64,000 nt of DNA from DASUPK01 sp963744105. Its GTDB lineage: Bacteria; Actinomycetota; Thermoleophilia; Solirubrobacterales; 70-9. The notes under the pieces were generated by a model that had not been told where the DNA came from, did no database searches, and saw nothing but the letters and a program-made list of their open reading frames with translations. The position numbers and the translations under genes were made by a program. Positions 42,822 to 50,940 of the stretch are shown here, piece by piece (position 1 is the stretch's first letter; the number at the start of each line of letters is the position of its first letter). Location: contig CAVUSJ010000004.1 in assembly GCA_963744105.1 (NCBI GenBank), positions 248,001 to 312,000 of the forward strand, read 5' to 3'.

Positions 42822-43505
42822 CTATCCCTCGACGCCGGTGGCGTCGTGGGGTGAGCCCACCGGCTTCGACTGCGAGGAGCCTCGCTGGCGGAGGAAGGCC
42901 GTGAAGGCCACGAACGAGCCGACGGCGAGGAACTCCGACTGCCAGTTCTGCAGGGTCGCCTGCCAGAAGTCCGCGGAGCCCACATAGCCGATCCAGGACA
43001 CCACCTTCTCGTGGTGGTCGACCTGATTCGCGTTGTACTTCGTCCAGCCGGTGACCGACTGGGCGAACCACGAGCCGAAGAAGATGATCGACATCACGAT
43101 CAGCAGGGAGTTCGAGTAGACGTAGGTCTTGATCCCCTTCGGCTTGGCCCAAGCGGGGGAGTCCTCCTGGGCGTGCTCCCCGACCTTCTGCTCCTTGTCG
43201 GTCTCGAGCCCCTCCTTGCCCGGTGGCTTCGACTCCGGTGAGCCCCGCTCTATCAGCCAGATCGTCGCAAGCATGAAGAGCATGAACTGCAGGTACTCCG
43301 ACTGCCAGTTCTCCATCACCGCGTTGCCGAAGTCCGAGGAGACGATGTACCGCCAGAAGGTCATCGTCGTGCCGTGGTGTGCGATCGCGTCCTCGTTGTG
43401 GAGTGTGTGGCCCGCGATGGCCTGACCGACCAAAGCGGCCAGGAAGATCAGGAGGAAGAAGAGGGAGAGGGAGTGTTCGCGGACGAATCCCCAGATGCGC
43501 GACAT
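42822..43505 (-). CDS. DUF6766 family membrane protein with internal duplication
   Basis: A 227-residue protein from ATG 43505. It is built of two similar halves, each with a membrane helix, a soluble loop with a Ser/Asp segment, a near-identical NWQSE motif and another helix: FGNAVMENWQSEYLQFMLFM in the first half and FWQATLQNWQSEFLAVGSFV in the second. A charged linker (about 93-122) joins them. Four helices in all. Function unknown. The small 27-residue gene upstream overlaps its start by TGATG. Confidence 0.75.
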   Translation of the reverse strand: MSRIWGFVREHSLSLFFLLIFLAALVGQAIAGHTLHNEDAIAHHGTTMTFWRYIVSSDFGNAVMENWQSEYLQFMLFMLATIWLIERGSPESKPPGKEGLETDKEQKVGEHAQEDSPAWAKPKGIKTYVYSNSLLIVMSIIFFGSWFAQSVTGWTKYNANQVDHHEKVVSWIGYVGSADFWQATLQNWQSEFLAVGSFVAFTAFLRQRGSSQSKPVGSPHDATGVEG

Positions 43506-43588
43506 CAATTGTGCGCCAGTCCGATGACGGTGTAGAAGACGAGCCCGGTCGCGATCAGCAGCAGCCAGGTGAAGAACATGACCCGCAT
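43505..43588 (-). CDS. 27-residue single-helix membrane peptide
   Basis: ATG 43588 to TGA at 43507-43505 encodes MRVMFFTWLLLIATGLVFYT followed by VIGLAHN, a single membrane helix with a basic start. Its stop overlaps the DUF6766 ATG (TGATG), the coupling pattern seen at real gene pairs throughout this window. It may be a subunit or leader for the membrane protein that follows. Confidence 0.6.
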   Translation of the reverse strand: MRVMFFTWLLLIATGLVFYTVIGLAHN

Positions 43589-43752
43589 GCGAAGGGGTCC
43601 TTCCCGCATCCGCGCCCGCTAATCCGCCTCAAATACCCTCTTTCCCATCGGCTTGGAGGGCATTTCCCCCAATCAGGTAGGGAATTAAGTGGTTTTCGAT
43701 CCACAAAGTCAAGAACTCTGCTACCGTGCCCGCCTTCTTGTCAACGAACTCC

Positions 43753-44793
43753 ATGAAGAAAGGTCTAAAAGCCTCCATGACACAGGCACAGAAGAAGCGC
43801 CGCCCAGGGCGCCTCGTCGCCCGCCTTGGGATCGCCGTCGTCGCTCTTGGAGCGGCCGTCGGCGTCGCGGCGTGCGGCTCGAGCGGCAGCTCGCTCAACG
43901 TGGTCGCGTACTCGACTCCGCAGCAGGTCTACGAGCAGAGCCTCGAGCCCGGGTTCAAGAGCACCTCTGAGGGCAAGGACGTCGACTTCTCGAACTCGTT
44001 CGGGGCGTCGGGCGACCAGAGCCGCGCCGTCGAGTCCGGCCAGCCGGCCGACGTCGTCGAGTTCTCGCTCGAGCCGGACATGACTCGTCTGGTCGACGCG
44101 GGCATCGTCTCGGCCGACTGGAACAAGAACCAGTACAAGGGCATCGTCACCAACTCGGTCGTGACGCTGGCCGTCCGGCCGGGCAATCCGAAGCACATCA
44201 CCAGCTTCGACGACCTCGCCCGGTCCGACGTCGAGGTGATCGACCCGAACCCGGCCACTTCCGGCGGAGCCCGCTGGAACATCATGGCCATCTACGGGTC
44301 CCAGATCAACGAGGGCAAGTCGCCGGCCCAGGCGCAGGCCTTCGTGAAGCAGGTGCTCGCGAACACGTCCGTTCAGGACTCGAGCGCTCGTGACTCGCTC
44401 AACACGTTCGCCAGCGGCAAGGGCGACGTGCTGGTCGGCTACGAGAACGACGCCATTCAGGGCAAGAAGGACGGCGTCAACCTCGACTACGTCATTCCGG
44501 ACAGGACGATCCTGATCCAGAATCCGATCGCGGTCACCAAGGACGCTCCGTCCGAGGCCCAGAAGTTCGTGGACTACCTCTACACGGACGCGGCCCAGCA
44601 GAAGTTCGCCGACGCCGGCTACCGCCCGGTCGTCAAGTCCGTGGCGGACAAGAACGCCAGCAAGTTCCCGACGCCGTCGGGCCTCTTCACCATCGACCAG
44701 TTCGGTGGCTGGAGCAAGGTCTCCGATCCGTTCTTCGGGGACAACGGCTGGGTGACACAGGCCGAGAAGGACCTCGGCAACCCGACCAGCTAG
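43753..44793 (+). CDS. sbp: Sulfate ABC transporter substrate-binding lipoprotein
   Basis: A protein of about 346 residues that captures sulfate (or thiosulfate) outside the membrane. The lipoprotein signal ends in VGVAAC (lipobox Cys). The mature part reads LNVVAYSTPQQVYEQSLEPG, then NSFGASGDQSRAVESGQPAD, ADVVEFSLEPDMTRLVDAGI and PATSGGARWNIMAIYG, which line the oxyanion pocket in Sbp/CysP proteins. The start is uncertain: GTG 43726, ATG 43753 or ATG 43777 are all possible. An AT-rich promoter region lies upstream. First gene of the sbp-cysT-cysW-cysA operon. Confidence 0.92.
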   Translation: MKKGLKASMTQAQKKRRPGRLVARLGIAVVALGAAVGVAACGSSGSSLNVVAYSTPQQVYEQSLEPGFKSTSEGKDVDFSNSFGASGDQSRAVESGQPADVVEFSLEPDMTRLVDAGIVSADWNKNQYKGIVTNSVVTLAVRPGNPKHITSFDDLARSDVEVIDPNPATSGGARWNIMAIYGSQINEGKSPAQAQAFVKQVLANTSVQDSSARDSLNTFASGKGDVLVGYENDAIQGKKDGVNLDYVIPDRTILIQNPIAVTKDAPSEAQKFVDYLYTDAAQQKFADAGYRPVVKSVADKNASKFPTPSGLFTIDQFGGWSKVSDPFFGDNGWVTQAEKDLGNPTS

Positions 44794-44800
44794 GAGCCGG

Positions 44801-45640
44801 TTGGCTTCCGCTGACACAGCTGTAGCCAGACCGCCGAGGGCGGGCTTCCGGGCCCCCCTCGGCGGCGCTGCGCTCACGCGCGGCGCGGCGGTGCTGTGGA
44901 TCAGCCTGATCGTGCTGCTGCCGCTTGCGGCGGTGTTCAGCAGGAGCCTCTCGGACGGGGTTGGTCACTTCTGGGACGCCATCACCGACAAGGAGGCGGT
45001 GGCGGCCATCAAGCTGACGCTGATCTCGTCGCTGATCGTGGTCGCCATCAACGCGGTGATGGGGACGCTGATCGCCTGGGTCCTGGTGCGTGACGACTTT
45101 CGCGGCAAGCGGCTGGTCAACTCCGTCATCGACCTTCCCTTCGCGCTGCCGACGATCGTGGCGAGCCTGGTTCTGCTCGCCCTCTACGGGCCGAACTCGC
45201 CGATCGGCATTCATCTCGCCTACACCAGGACCGCGGTCGTGGCGGCGCTCCTCTTCGTGACGCTGCCGTTCGTCGTCCGCTCGGTGCAGCCGGTGCTGCT
45301 GGAGGTCGACAAGGAGATGGAGGAGGCCGCCGCGTCCCTCGGCGCACCGAATCACCGGATCTTTCGAAGCATTCTCCTGCCGAACCTGACCCCCGCGATC
45401 ATCGCCGGCTGCGGACTGGCGTTCGCCCGTGCGGTCGGCGAGTTCGGCTCGCTGGTGCTGCTCACGGGGAACGTCCCCTTCAAGACCGAGGCGGCGTCCG
45501 TCTACATCTACGGGCGGGTTCAGACCAGTGACTATTCCGGAGCCGCGGCTGTCTCGGTCCTGCTGCTCGCCGTGTCCGTGGGACTGCTGTTCGCGCTGAA
45601 CCTGTTCGCGAGCTGGAGGTCGAGACATGACCGCGCCTAG
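44801..45640 (+). CDS. cysT: Sulfate ABC transporter permease CysT/CysU
   Basis: A 279-residue inner-membrane subunit with about six helices. It begins with TTG 44801, supported by GGAG five bases ahead. The permease coupling loop is seen at EEAAASLGAPNHRIFRSILL (about 178-197), with ALPTIVASLVLLALYGPNSP and the FARAVGEFGSLVLLTGNVPF segment typical of sulfate permeases. It pairs with CysW and overlaps it by 14 bases. Confidence 0.94.
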   Translation: MASADTAVARPPRAGFRAPLGGAALTRGAAVLWISLIVLLPLAAVFSRSLSDGVGHFWDAITDKEAVAAIKLTLISSLIVVAINAVMGTLIAWVLVRDDFRGKRLVNSVIDLPFALPTIVASLVLLALYGPNSPIGIHLAYTRTAVVAALLFVTLPFVVRSVQPVLLEVDKEMEEAAASLGAPNHRIFRSILLPNLTPAIIAGCGLAFARAVGEFGSLVLLTGNVPFKTEAASVYIYGRVQTSDYSGAAAVSVLLLAVSVGLLFALNLFASWRSRHDRA

Positions 45641-46502
45641 CCTGCGCGCGCGAATCGGGCTCCGCTCGATCGTCCTGCTCTACCTGGCGGCGCTGATCAT
45701 CGTGCCCGTCGGGATGATCTTCTACCGGACGTTCGAGCATGGCCTGAGCCAGCCGATCGACGCGGTGACCAGCGCCGACGGCCAGAACGCCTTCTGGCTG
45801 ACGATCGTCTGCGTCGGGATCGCGGTGCCGCTCAACACGGTGTTCGGGGTGATGACCGCGCTGGTTTTGGTGCGCCAGAGCTTCCGGGGAAAGGCGCTCA
45901 TCAACGCGCTGATCGACGTTCCCTTCGCGATCTCCCCAGTGGTCATCGGGCTCGCCCTCTTCCTGGTCTATGCGCCGCGCAACAGCTGGTTCGGGGGCTG
46001 GCTGATGGACAACGGCGTCCAGGTCATCTTCTCGACGCCGGGGATGGTGCTGGCGACCATCTTCGTCTCGCTCCCGTTCGTGGTGCGCGAGGTGATGCCG
46101 GTGCTCCAGGAGATCGGCACCGACCAGGAGCAGGCCGCGGAGACGCTCGGAGCCTCGCCCTGGCAGACGTTCTGGAAGATCACCCTGCCCGCGGTCCGCT
46201 GGGGCGTCACCTACGGCGTCGTGCTCGCGACGGCTCGCGCTCTCGGCGAGTTCGGCGCTGTGAGCGTGGTCGCCGGGAGCAATCTGACGATGCCGCTCTT
46301 CGTCAGGAAGCAGTTCGAGAGCTTCGATTTGGCCGGCGCGTATGCGGCGGCGCTCGTTCTCGCGCTTCTGGCCATGGCCGTCCTCCTGACCATGAGCTAC
46401 CTGCAGAAGCGGTCTGCAAAGAGTTTCGATGCCGACGATGAGGACGAGGGTGGCGTCCCCGGTACGGGCGTGTTCGTCCCACAACCTGTGAAGGAGGCCT
46501 GA
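45627..46502 (+). CDS. cysW: Sulfate ABC transporter permease CysW
   Basis: A 291-residue partner permease. Six helices, with coupling loop EQAAETLGASPWQTFWKITL (about 168-187) and the ATARALGEFGAVSVVAGSNL segment that distinguishes CysW-type subunits. The C-terminal tail (DADDEDEGGVPGTGVFVPQP) is acidic and longer than usual. It starts inside cysT and ends directly before cysA (TGA then ATG). Confidence 0.94.
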   Translation: MTAPSLRARIGLRSIVLLYLAALIIVPVGMIFYRTFEHGLSQPIDAVTSADGQNAFWLTIVCVGIAVPLNTVFGVMTALVLVRQSFRGKALINALIDVPFAISPVVIGLALFLVYAPRNSWFGGWLMDNGVQVIFSTPGMVLATIFVSLPFVVREVMPVLQEIGTDQEQAAETLGASPWQTFWKITLPAVRWGVTYGVVLATARALGEFGAVSVVAGSNLTMPLFVRKQFESFDLAGAYAAALVLALLAMAVLLTMSYLQKRSAKSFDADDEDEGGVPGTGVFVPQPVKEA

Positions 46503-47501
46503 ATGGCCATCTCCGTCAAGAACGTGACCAAGCGGTTCGGGGACTTCGTCGCCCTCGACGATGTCTCCATCGACGTGCCCGACGGCGGCCTCACGGCCCT
46601 CCTCGGTCCCAGCGGCAGCGGGAAGTCGACGCTGCTGCGGGTGATCGCCGGGCTCGAGCAGCCCGATGAGGGCCAGGTGCTGATCTCCGGTGAGGACAAC
46701 ACCGAGACCCGGGTCCAGGACCGCAACGTCGGCTTCGTCTTCCAGCACTACGCCGCCTTCAAGCACATGACGGTGTTCGACAACATCGCCTTCGGCCTGA
46801 AGATCAAGGGCGAGGGGAGCGGGACGATCCGCGAGCGGGTGAAGCAGCTGATCGATCTGGTCCACCTGACCGGGTTCGAGAAGCGGTACCCGAACCAGCT
46901 CTCCGGTGGGCAGCGGCAGCGGATGGCGCTCGCCAGGGCGCTGGCGGTCGAGCCGCGCGTGCTCCTGCTGGACGAGCCGTTCGGCGCCCTCGACGCGAAG
47001 GTGCGCGAGGAGCTTCGCACCTGGCTGCGCCGCCTCCATGACGACGTGCACGTGACGACGATCTTCGTCACGCACGACCAGGAGGAGGCGATGGACGTTG
47101 CCGAGCAGATCATCGTGATGAACCACGGCAAGGTGGAGCAGTCGGGCGGCCCGCGGGACCTCTACGAGGACCCGGCCTCGGAGTTCGTGATGAGTTTCGT
47201 CGGGCCCGCCCACCGGCTTGGCGAGGCCTGGGTGCGGCCGCATGACGTGGACATCCGGCACGAGCCGAACGGGCAGACCATCGAGGCGATGGTGGACCGG
47301 ATCGTCCATCTCGGCTTCGAGGTTCGTGTGGAGCTCACGCTGACGGACGGGGACCAGTTCTCGGTGCAGCTCACCCGCGACGAGGTCGAAGAGCTAGAGC
47401 TCAAGGAGGGTCAGATCGTCTTCGTCCGGCCACGGTCGACGCGCGTGTTCGCGCCGGACGGCCGAGGCGCGAAGGTCACCACCCAGCCGGAGGTGGCGTA
47501 G
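46503..47501 (+). CDS. cysA: Sulfate ABC transporter ATP-binding protein
   Basis: A 332-residue ATPase driving sulfate import. Walker A GPSGSGKST (about 35-43), signature LSGGQRQRMALARAL (about 132), Walker B VLLLDEPFGALDAK (about 153) and the switch His in IFVTHDQEEAMDVAEQ. After about 235 comes a beta-rich regulatory extension (MVDRIVHLGFEVRVEL) of the CysA/TOBE type. It completes a four-gene sulfate importer. Confidence 0.95.
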   Translation: MAISVKNVTKRFGDFVALDDVSIDVPDGGLTALLGPSGSGKSTLLRVIAGLEQPDEGQVLISGEDNTETRVQDRNVGFVFQHYAAFKHMTVFDNIAFGLKIKGEGSGTIRERVKQLIDLVHLTGFEKRYPNQLSGGQRQRMALARALAVEPRVLLLDEPFGALDAKVREELRTWLRRLHDDVHVTTIFVTHDQEEAMDVAEQIIVMNHGKVEQSGGPRDLYEDPASEFVMSFVGPAHRLGEAWVRPHDVDIRHEPNGQTIEAMVDRIVHLGFEVRVELTLTDGDQFSVQLTRDEVEELELKEGQIVFVRPRSTRVFAPDGRGAKVTTQPEVA

Positions 47502-47566
47502 CCGGATCCCGCTGAGCTGAACGAGCCGGCGCAGCCGCCACCGGGTCGCGTCGCCGAGGACGACGG

Positions 47567-48022
47567 CTAACGCTGACTCCAGGCTTCCGCCGGCTCGCTC
47601 AGCTCACGGACATCGGAGGGCAGCTTGCCGCCGACGACGTCGGCGAGGGTGGTGTCCTCCATCACCGCGCGGATGTTGGCGCGGAGGGCGATCCAGACCT
47701 TCTGCAGGGGCTCGGCCTCGCCGGTGTACTTCAGGGCCTCGGGCCCCTGGCCGCGAACACTCGCTAGGGGGCCCTCGACCGCGCGGACGATGTCGGCGAG
47801 GCTGACCTCGTCGGCGTCCTTCGCCAGCCAGTAGCCGCCCTGGGCGCCGCGGCGGCTGGCCACGATGCCGGTGTGCTTGAGCTCGCCGAGGATGTTCTCG
47901 AGGAACTTGAGGGGGATGTCCTGGGCGTCGGCGATCGCCTCGCCCTTGACCGGATCGCCGCCGGCGGCCGCGAGCTCGAGAGCGGCGCGCACCGCGTAGT
48001 CAACCTTGGCCGAGATCCTCAT
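47567..48022 (-). CDS. Rrf2 family regulator without iron-sulfur cysteines (CymR-like)
   Basis: A 151-residue winged-helix repressor: MRISAKVDYAVRAALELAAA, then the recognition helix region IPLKFLENILGELKHTGIVA, the wing SRRGAQGGYWLAKDADEVSL and IVRAVEGPLASVRGQG. Iron-sulfur members such as IscR and NsrR have three Cys around residues 90-110; none is present here. That and the adjacent sulfate transporter point to a CymR-type repressor of sulfur/cysteine genes. Start set at ATG 48022; the longer frame would cover the tRNA. Convergent with cysA. Confidence 0.88.
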   Translation of the reverse strand: MRISAKVDYAVRAALELAAAGGDPVKGEAIADAQDIPLKFLENILGELKHTGIVASRRGAQGGYWLAKDADEVSLADIVRAVEGPLASVRGQGPEALKYTGEAEPLQKVWIALRANIRAVMEDTTLADVVGGKLPSDVRELSEPAEAWSQR

Positions 48023-48067
48023 GCATGGGGACTCTAGTGCGCGACGCGGCAGGGCTACGATCACGTG

Positions 48068-48143
48068 GCCCCCGTAGCTCAGTTGGTCTAAGAGCAGCGC
48101 GCTTTTAACGCGAAGGTCGTGGGTTCGAGTCCCACCGGGGGCA
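48068..48143 (+). tRNA. tRNA-Lys (TTT anticodon)
   Basis: A 76-nt cloverleaf: acceptor GCCCCCG/CGGGGGC with discriminator A, D-arm AGCTCAGTTGGTCTAAGAGC, anticodon loop CTTTTAA between GCGCG and CGCGA (terminal G-A mismatch), T-arm GTGGGTTCGAGTCCCAC. No encoded CCA and no intron. An HNH nuclease gene starts 54 bases downstream on the same strand. Confidence 0.95.
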
Positions 48144-48197
48144 TTTTCTGGGCAATTTGCAGGGATTCCGTTCTCGCCCGTCCGCCAGAGTCGCAGC

Positions 48198-48695
48198 ATG
48201 GGCAGGGACAGGTCAAAGATCGATCCCGATCTGAAGGCGCCTGTGCCGCTACGCAAGAACAGCGGGCGTCCACCAGACCCGAATCGGAAGTGCCCGGTTG
48301 AGGTCCGCGTCTGCCAAAGACACGGAAAGACGGAATTCGCCTACTACAGCGCGGGACCAGCGCGCGGTCATCGGTGGAAGTGCAAGCGTTGCGTCGGTGA
48401 GGCTGTCACGCGCCGGCTGCAGAAGGTCAAACGCACCCTCGTTGCCGAAGCCGGAGGCTGCTGCTGTGTTTGCGGGTACGACGCGTGCATCATCAACCTG
48501 CATTTCCATCATGTAGATCCAGGGAGGAAGTCATTCTCGATGACGGTGGCCATGGGCAAATCGATCGCAGCTCTTCGTGAGGAAGCAAAGAAGTGCGTCC
48601 TCGTCTGCGCCAACTGTCACGGCGAGATCGAGGCGGGGATGATCGAGAGCCCGCCGGTGGGAGCGAAGCACCAGGGAGGCCTGAACGCGGCCTAG
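48198..48695 (+). CDS. HNH endonuclease next to tRNA-Lys
   Basis: A 165-residue solitary nuclease. The N-terminal half holds a zinc-ribbon-like set (VCQRHGKTE ... WKCKRC). The HNH domain follows with CCCVCGYDACIINLHFHHVD, the catalytic His-His-x-Asp in FHHVDPGRKSF, and the closing CVLVCANCHGEIE with its zinc Cys pair and final Asn-His. It starts 54 bases after tRNA-Lys in the same direction and ends 3 bases before the purH stop. No methylase, toxin partner or phage gene is adjacent. The DNA is less GC-rich than its neighbours, suggesting transfer. Likely a homing-type or domesticated selfish nuclease. Confidence 0.85.
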   Translation: MGRDRSKIDPDLKAPVPLRKNSGRPPDPNRKCPVEVRVCQRHGKTEFAYYSAGPARGHRWKCKRCVGEAVTRRLQKVKRTLVAEAGGCCCVCGYDACIINLHFHHVDPGRKSFSMTVAMGKSIAALREEAKKCVLVCANCHGEIEAGMIESPPVGAKHQGGLNAA

Positions 48696-48698
48696 CGC

Positions 48699-50306
48699 CT
48701 AGTGCCGGAAGTGGCGGCGCTTCGTGAAGACCATCGCCACGCCGGCGGCGTCGCACGCCTCGATCACCTCGGCGTCGCGCTTGGAGCCGCCCGGCTGGAT
48801 CACCGCGGTGGCTCCCGCGTCGATCGCCGCCTGCGGGCCGTCCGCGAAGGGGAAGAACGCGTCGGAGGCGATCACCGAGCCCACGAGCAGCGTCTCCGCG
48901 TCCGGTCCGCGCGCCTCCTTCGCCTTCTCGATCGACAGACGGACCGAGTCCACCCGGCTCATCTGGCCGGCCCCGATCCCGAGCGTCGCCCGGTCGCGCG
49001 CCAGCACGATCGCGTTGGAGCGCACGTGGCGGCACACCCGCCACGCGAACAGCAGGTCCTCCCACTGTTCCTCGGTCGGCTGCGTCTTGGTCGCGACCTC
49101 CATCAGCTCGCGCGGCTCGGGTGAGCCGTCGGGATCCTGGACCAGGATCCCGCCCCGCACCCGCTTGATGTCCGGCTCGATCTGATGTGCCCGCCGCTCC
49201 TTGTCCTCGAGGATCCGGATGGCTTCCTTCTGCTGCAGGACCTCCAGCGCATCCTCGTCGTACTCCGGAGCGATCAGGACCTCGATGAACTGCTCGCTCA
49301 GCCGCTCGGCGAGGGCCTTGTCGACGAGTCGGTTGAGCGCGATCACCCCGCCGAACGCCGACATCGGGTCACAGGCGAAGGCCTTCTCGTAGGCGGGACC
49401 CACCTCGTCGGCCTCGGCGACCCCGCACGGGTTGTTGTGCTTGACGATCACGCACCCGGGCCCGTCCAGATCCCCGAGCAGCGCCCGGGCCGAGTTCAGG
49501 TCCAGCACGTTGTTGAATGAGAGCGGCTTGCCGTGCAGCTTCGAGACCATGGAGAGGACGTGCGAGCGCGCCCTCGGCTCGACGTAGAGCGCCGCCCGCT
49601 GGTGCGGGTTCTCGCCGTAGGAGAGATCGAGCTCCTTCTCCCAGGCCGTCACCCAGTAGGCCGGCAGCTGCTCGTAGCGCTGCCCGAACCAGCGGCTGAT
49701 GGCCGCGTCGTAGCGAGCGGTGTAGGCGAAGGCCTCATTGGCCAGCCAGTGCCGCGTCGCGGCGGATAGCTCCCCGGTCTCCTCGAGCTCGTCGAGGACG
49801 GCGTCGTAGCTCTCCGGCCGGACCACCACCGCGACGAAGCGATGGTTCTTGGCCGCCGCCCGGATCATCGTCGGCCCACCGATGTCGATGTTCTCGATCG
49901 CCTCCTCCTCGGGCACGTCGCGGCGGGCGACGGTGCGCTCGAACGGATAGAGGTTCACGCAGACCAGGTCGATCTCCTCGATCTCCCGCTCCTTCAGGGT
50001 CTCCGCGTGCTCGGGGTTGTCCCGGACTGCGAGCAGCGCGGCGTGGAGATGCGGATGGAGCGTCTTCACCCGCCCGTCGAGGATCTCCGGGAAACCGGTC
50101 AGGTCCTCCACCGGACGCGCCTCGACACCGGCCTCGCGCAGGACCGACAGCGTCCCGCCCGTCGAAATCACCTCAATACCTTGCTTGGCCAGACCGGCTG
50201 CGAACTCCGCGACCCCGGTCTTGTCGGCGACCGAGATGAGCGCCCTCCGCACCGGCAGCGACTCGCCGGCGGGCTCTGGAGCGATTTCGGAGGAGGGAGT
50301 CGACAC
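48699..50306 (-). CDS. purH: AICAR transformylase/IMP cyclohydrolase
   Basis: A 535-residue bifunctional enzyme that does the last two steps of IMP synthesis. The N-terminal cyclohydrolase (MGS-like fold) shows RRALISVADKTGVAEFAAGL, STGGTLSVLREAGV, EILDGRVKTLHPHLHAALL and NIDIGGPTMIRAAAKNH. The C-terminal transformylase has LRYGENP-like LSYGENPHQRAAL, VIVKHNNPCGVAEADEV with the catalytic Lys-His pair, AIVLARDRATLGIGAGQMSR and SDAFFPFADGPQAAIDAG. The length is standard. The stop is 3 bases from the convergent HNH gene. Confidence 0.97.
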   Translation of the reverse strand: MSTPSSEIAPEPAGESLPVRRALISVADKTGVAEFAAGLAKQGIEVISTGGTLSVLREAGVEARPVEDLTGFPEILDGRVKTLHPHLHAALLAVRDNPEHAETLKEREIEEIDLVCVNLYPFERTVARRDVPEEEAIENIDIGGPTMIRAAAKNHRFVAVVVRPESYDAVLDELEETGELSAATRHWLANEAFAYTARYDAAISRWFGQRYEQLPAYWVTAWEKELDLSYGENPHQRAALYVEPRARSHVLSMVSKLHGKPLSFNNVLDLNSARALLGDLDGPGCVIVKHNNPCGVAEADEVGPAYEKAFACDPMSAFGGVIALNRLVDKALAERLSEQFIEVLIAPEYDEDALEVLQQKEAIRILEDKERRAHQIEPDIKRVRGGILVQDPDGSPEPRELMEVATKTQPTEEQWEDLLFAWRVCRHVRSNAIVLARDRATLGIGAGQMSRVDSVRLSIEKAKEARGPDAETLLVGSVIASDAFFPFADGPQAAIDAGATAVIQPGGSKRDAEVIEACDAAGVAMVFTKRRHFRH

Positions 50307-50316
50307 TGCAGCGAGT

Positions 50317-50940
50317 CTATTCAGGATCGATGTGGACGAGACGCGGGTTCTGATCGTCGATCCGGATTCTCCCGGCGGCCAGCAGGCGAATCGTCTCGGG
50401 CAGCAGAGCGTGCTCGGTGGCGTGGATCGTCTTCTCGGTCTCGCCCCAGTTCCGGCTCGGCGCGACCGGAACCGGTCGCTGCATGATGATCGGCCCGGAG
50501 TCGACCCCCTCGTCGACGAAGTGGACCGTGACCCCGGTGATCTTGGCGCCGTGATCGATCGCCTGCTGCACCGCGTTGATCCCGGGGAATGCGGGCAGCA
50601 GGGCCGGATGTACGTTGATCACCCGGTTGCGAAAGCGCCCCACGAACTCGGGCGAGAGCAGCTGCATGTAGCCCGCCAGCACGACGAGATCCGGCTCGCG
50701 CCCCTCGATCCAGTCCCCCAGCGCCTGGTCGCGGGCCTCCCGGTCCTTGTACTCGGCAGCCGGAAAGACCGCCGTCTCCACCCCCGCCCTGCTCGCCCGC
50801 TCCAGTGCCATCGCCCCCTGCTTGTCGGAGCCCACCCCCACGACCTCGATCCCCTCCTCCCCACCGTGCAGCTGGTCGAGGATGGCCTGCAGGTTGGTGC
50901 CGCCGCCCGAGGCGAGCACGACGATCCGGAACGAGCTCAT
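50317..50940 (-). CDS. purN: GAR transformylase
   Basis: A 207-residue formyl-THF-dependent transferase for step 3 of purine synthesis. Motifs: RIVVLASGGGTNLQAILDQL, VLAGYMQLLSPEFVGRFRNR, the catalytic INVHPALLPAFPGINAVQQA with Asn and His, and HFVDEGVDSGPIIMQRPVPV with the catalytic Asp. The start overlaps the SnoaL-like gene's stop (ATGA), and purH follows 10 bases after its stop. Confidence 0.95.
   Translation of the reverse strand: MSSFRIVVLASGGGTNLQAILDQLHGGEEGIEVVGVGSDKQGAMALERASRAGVETAVFPAAEYKDREARDQALGDWIEGREPDLVVLAGYMQLLSPEFVGRFRNRVINVHPALLPAFPGINAVQQAIDHGAKITGVTVHFVDEGVDSGPIIMQRPVPVAPSRNWGETEKTIHATEHALLPETIRLLAAGRIRIDDQNPRLVHIDPE

Noticed and set aside
48068..48695. Integrative element bounded by tRNA 3' end repeats around the HNH gene
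   Set aside because: No integrase is present and no second copy of the tRNA-Lys 3' end was found before purH, so a classic att-flanked island is not supported.
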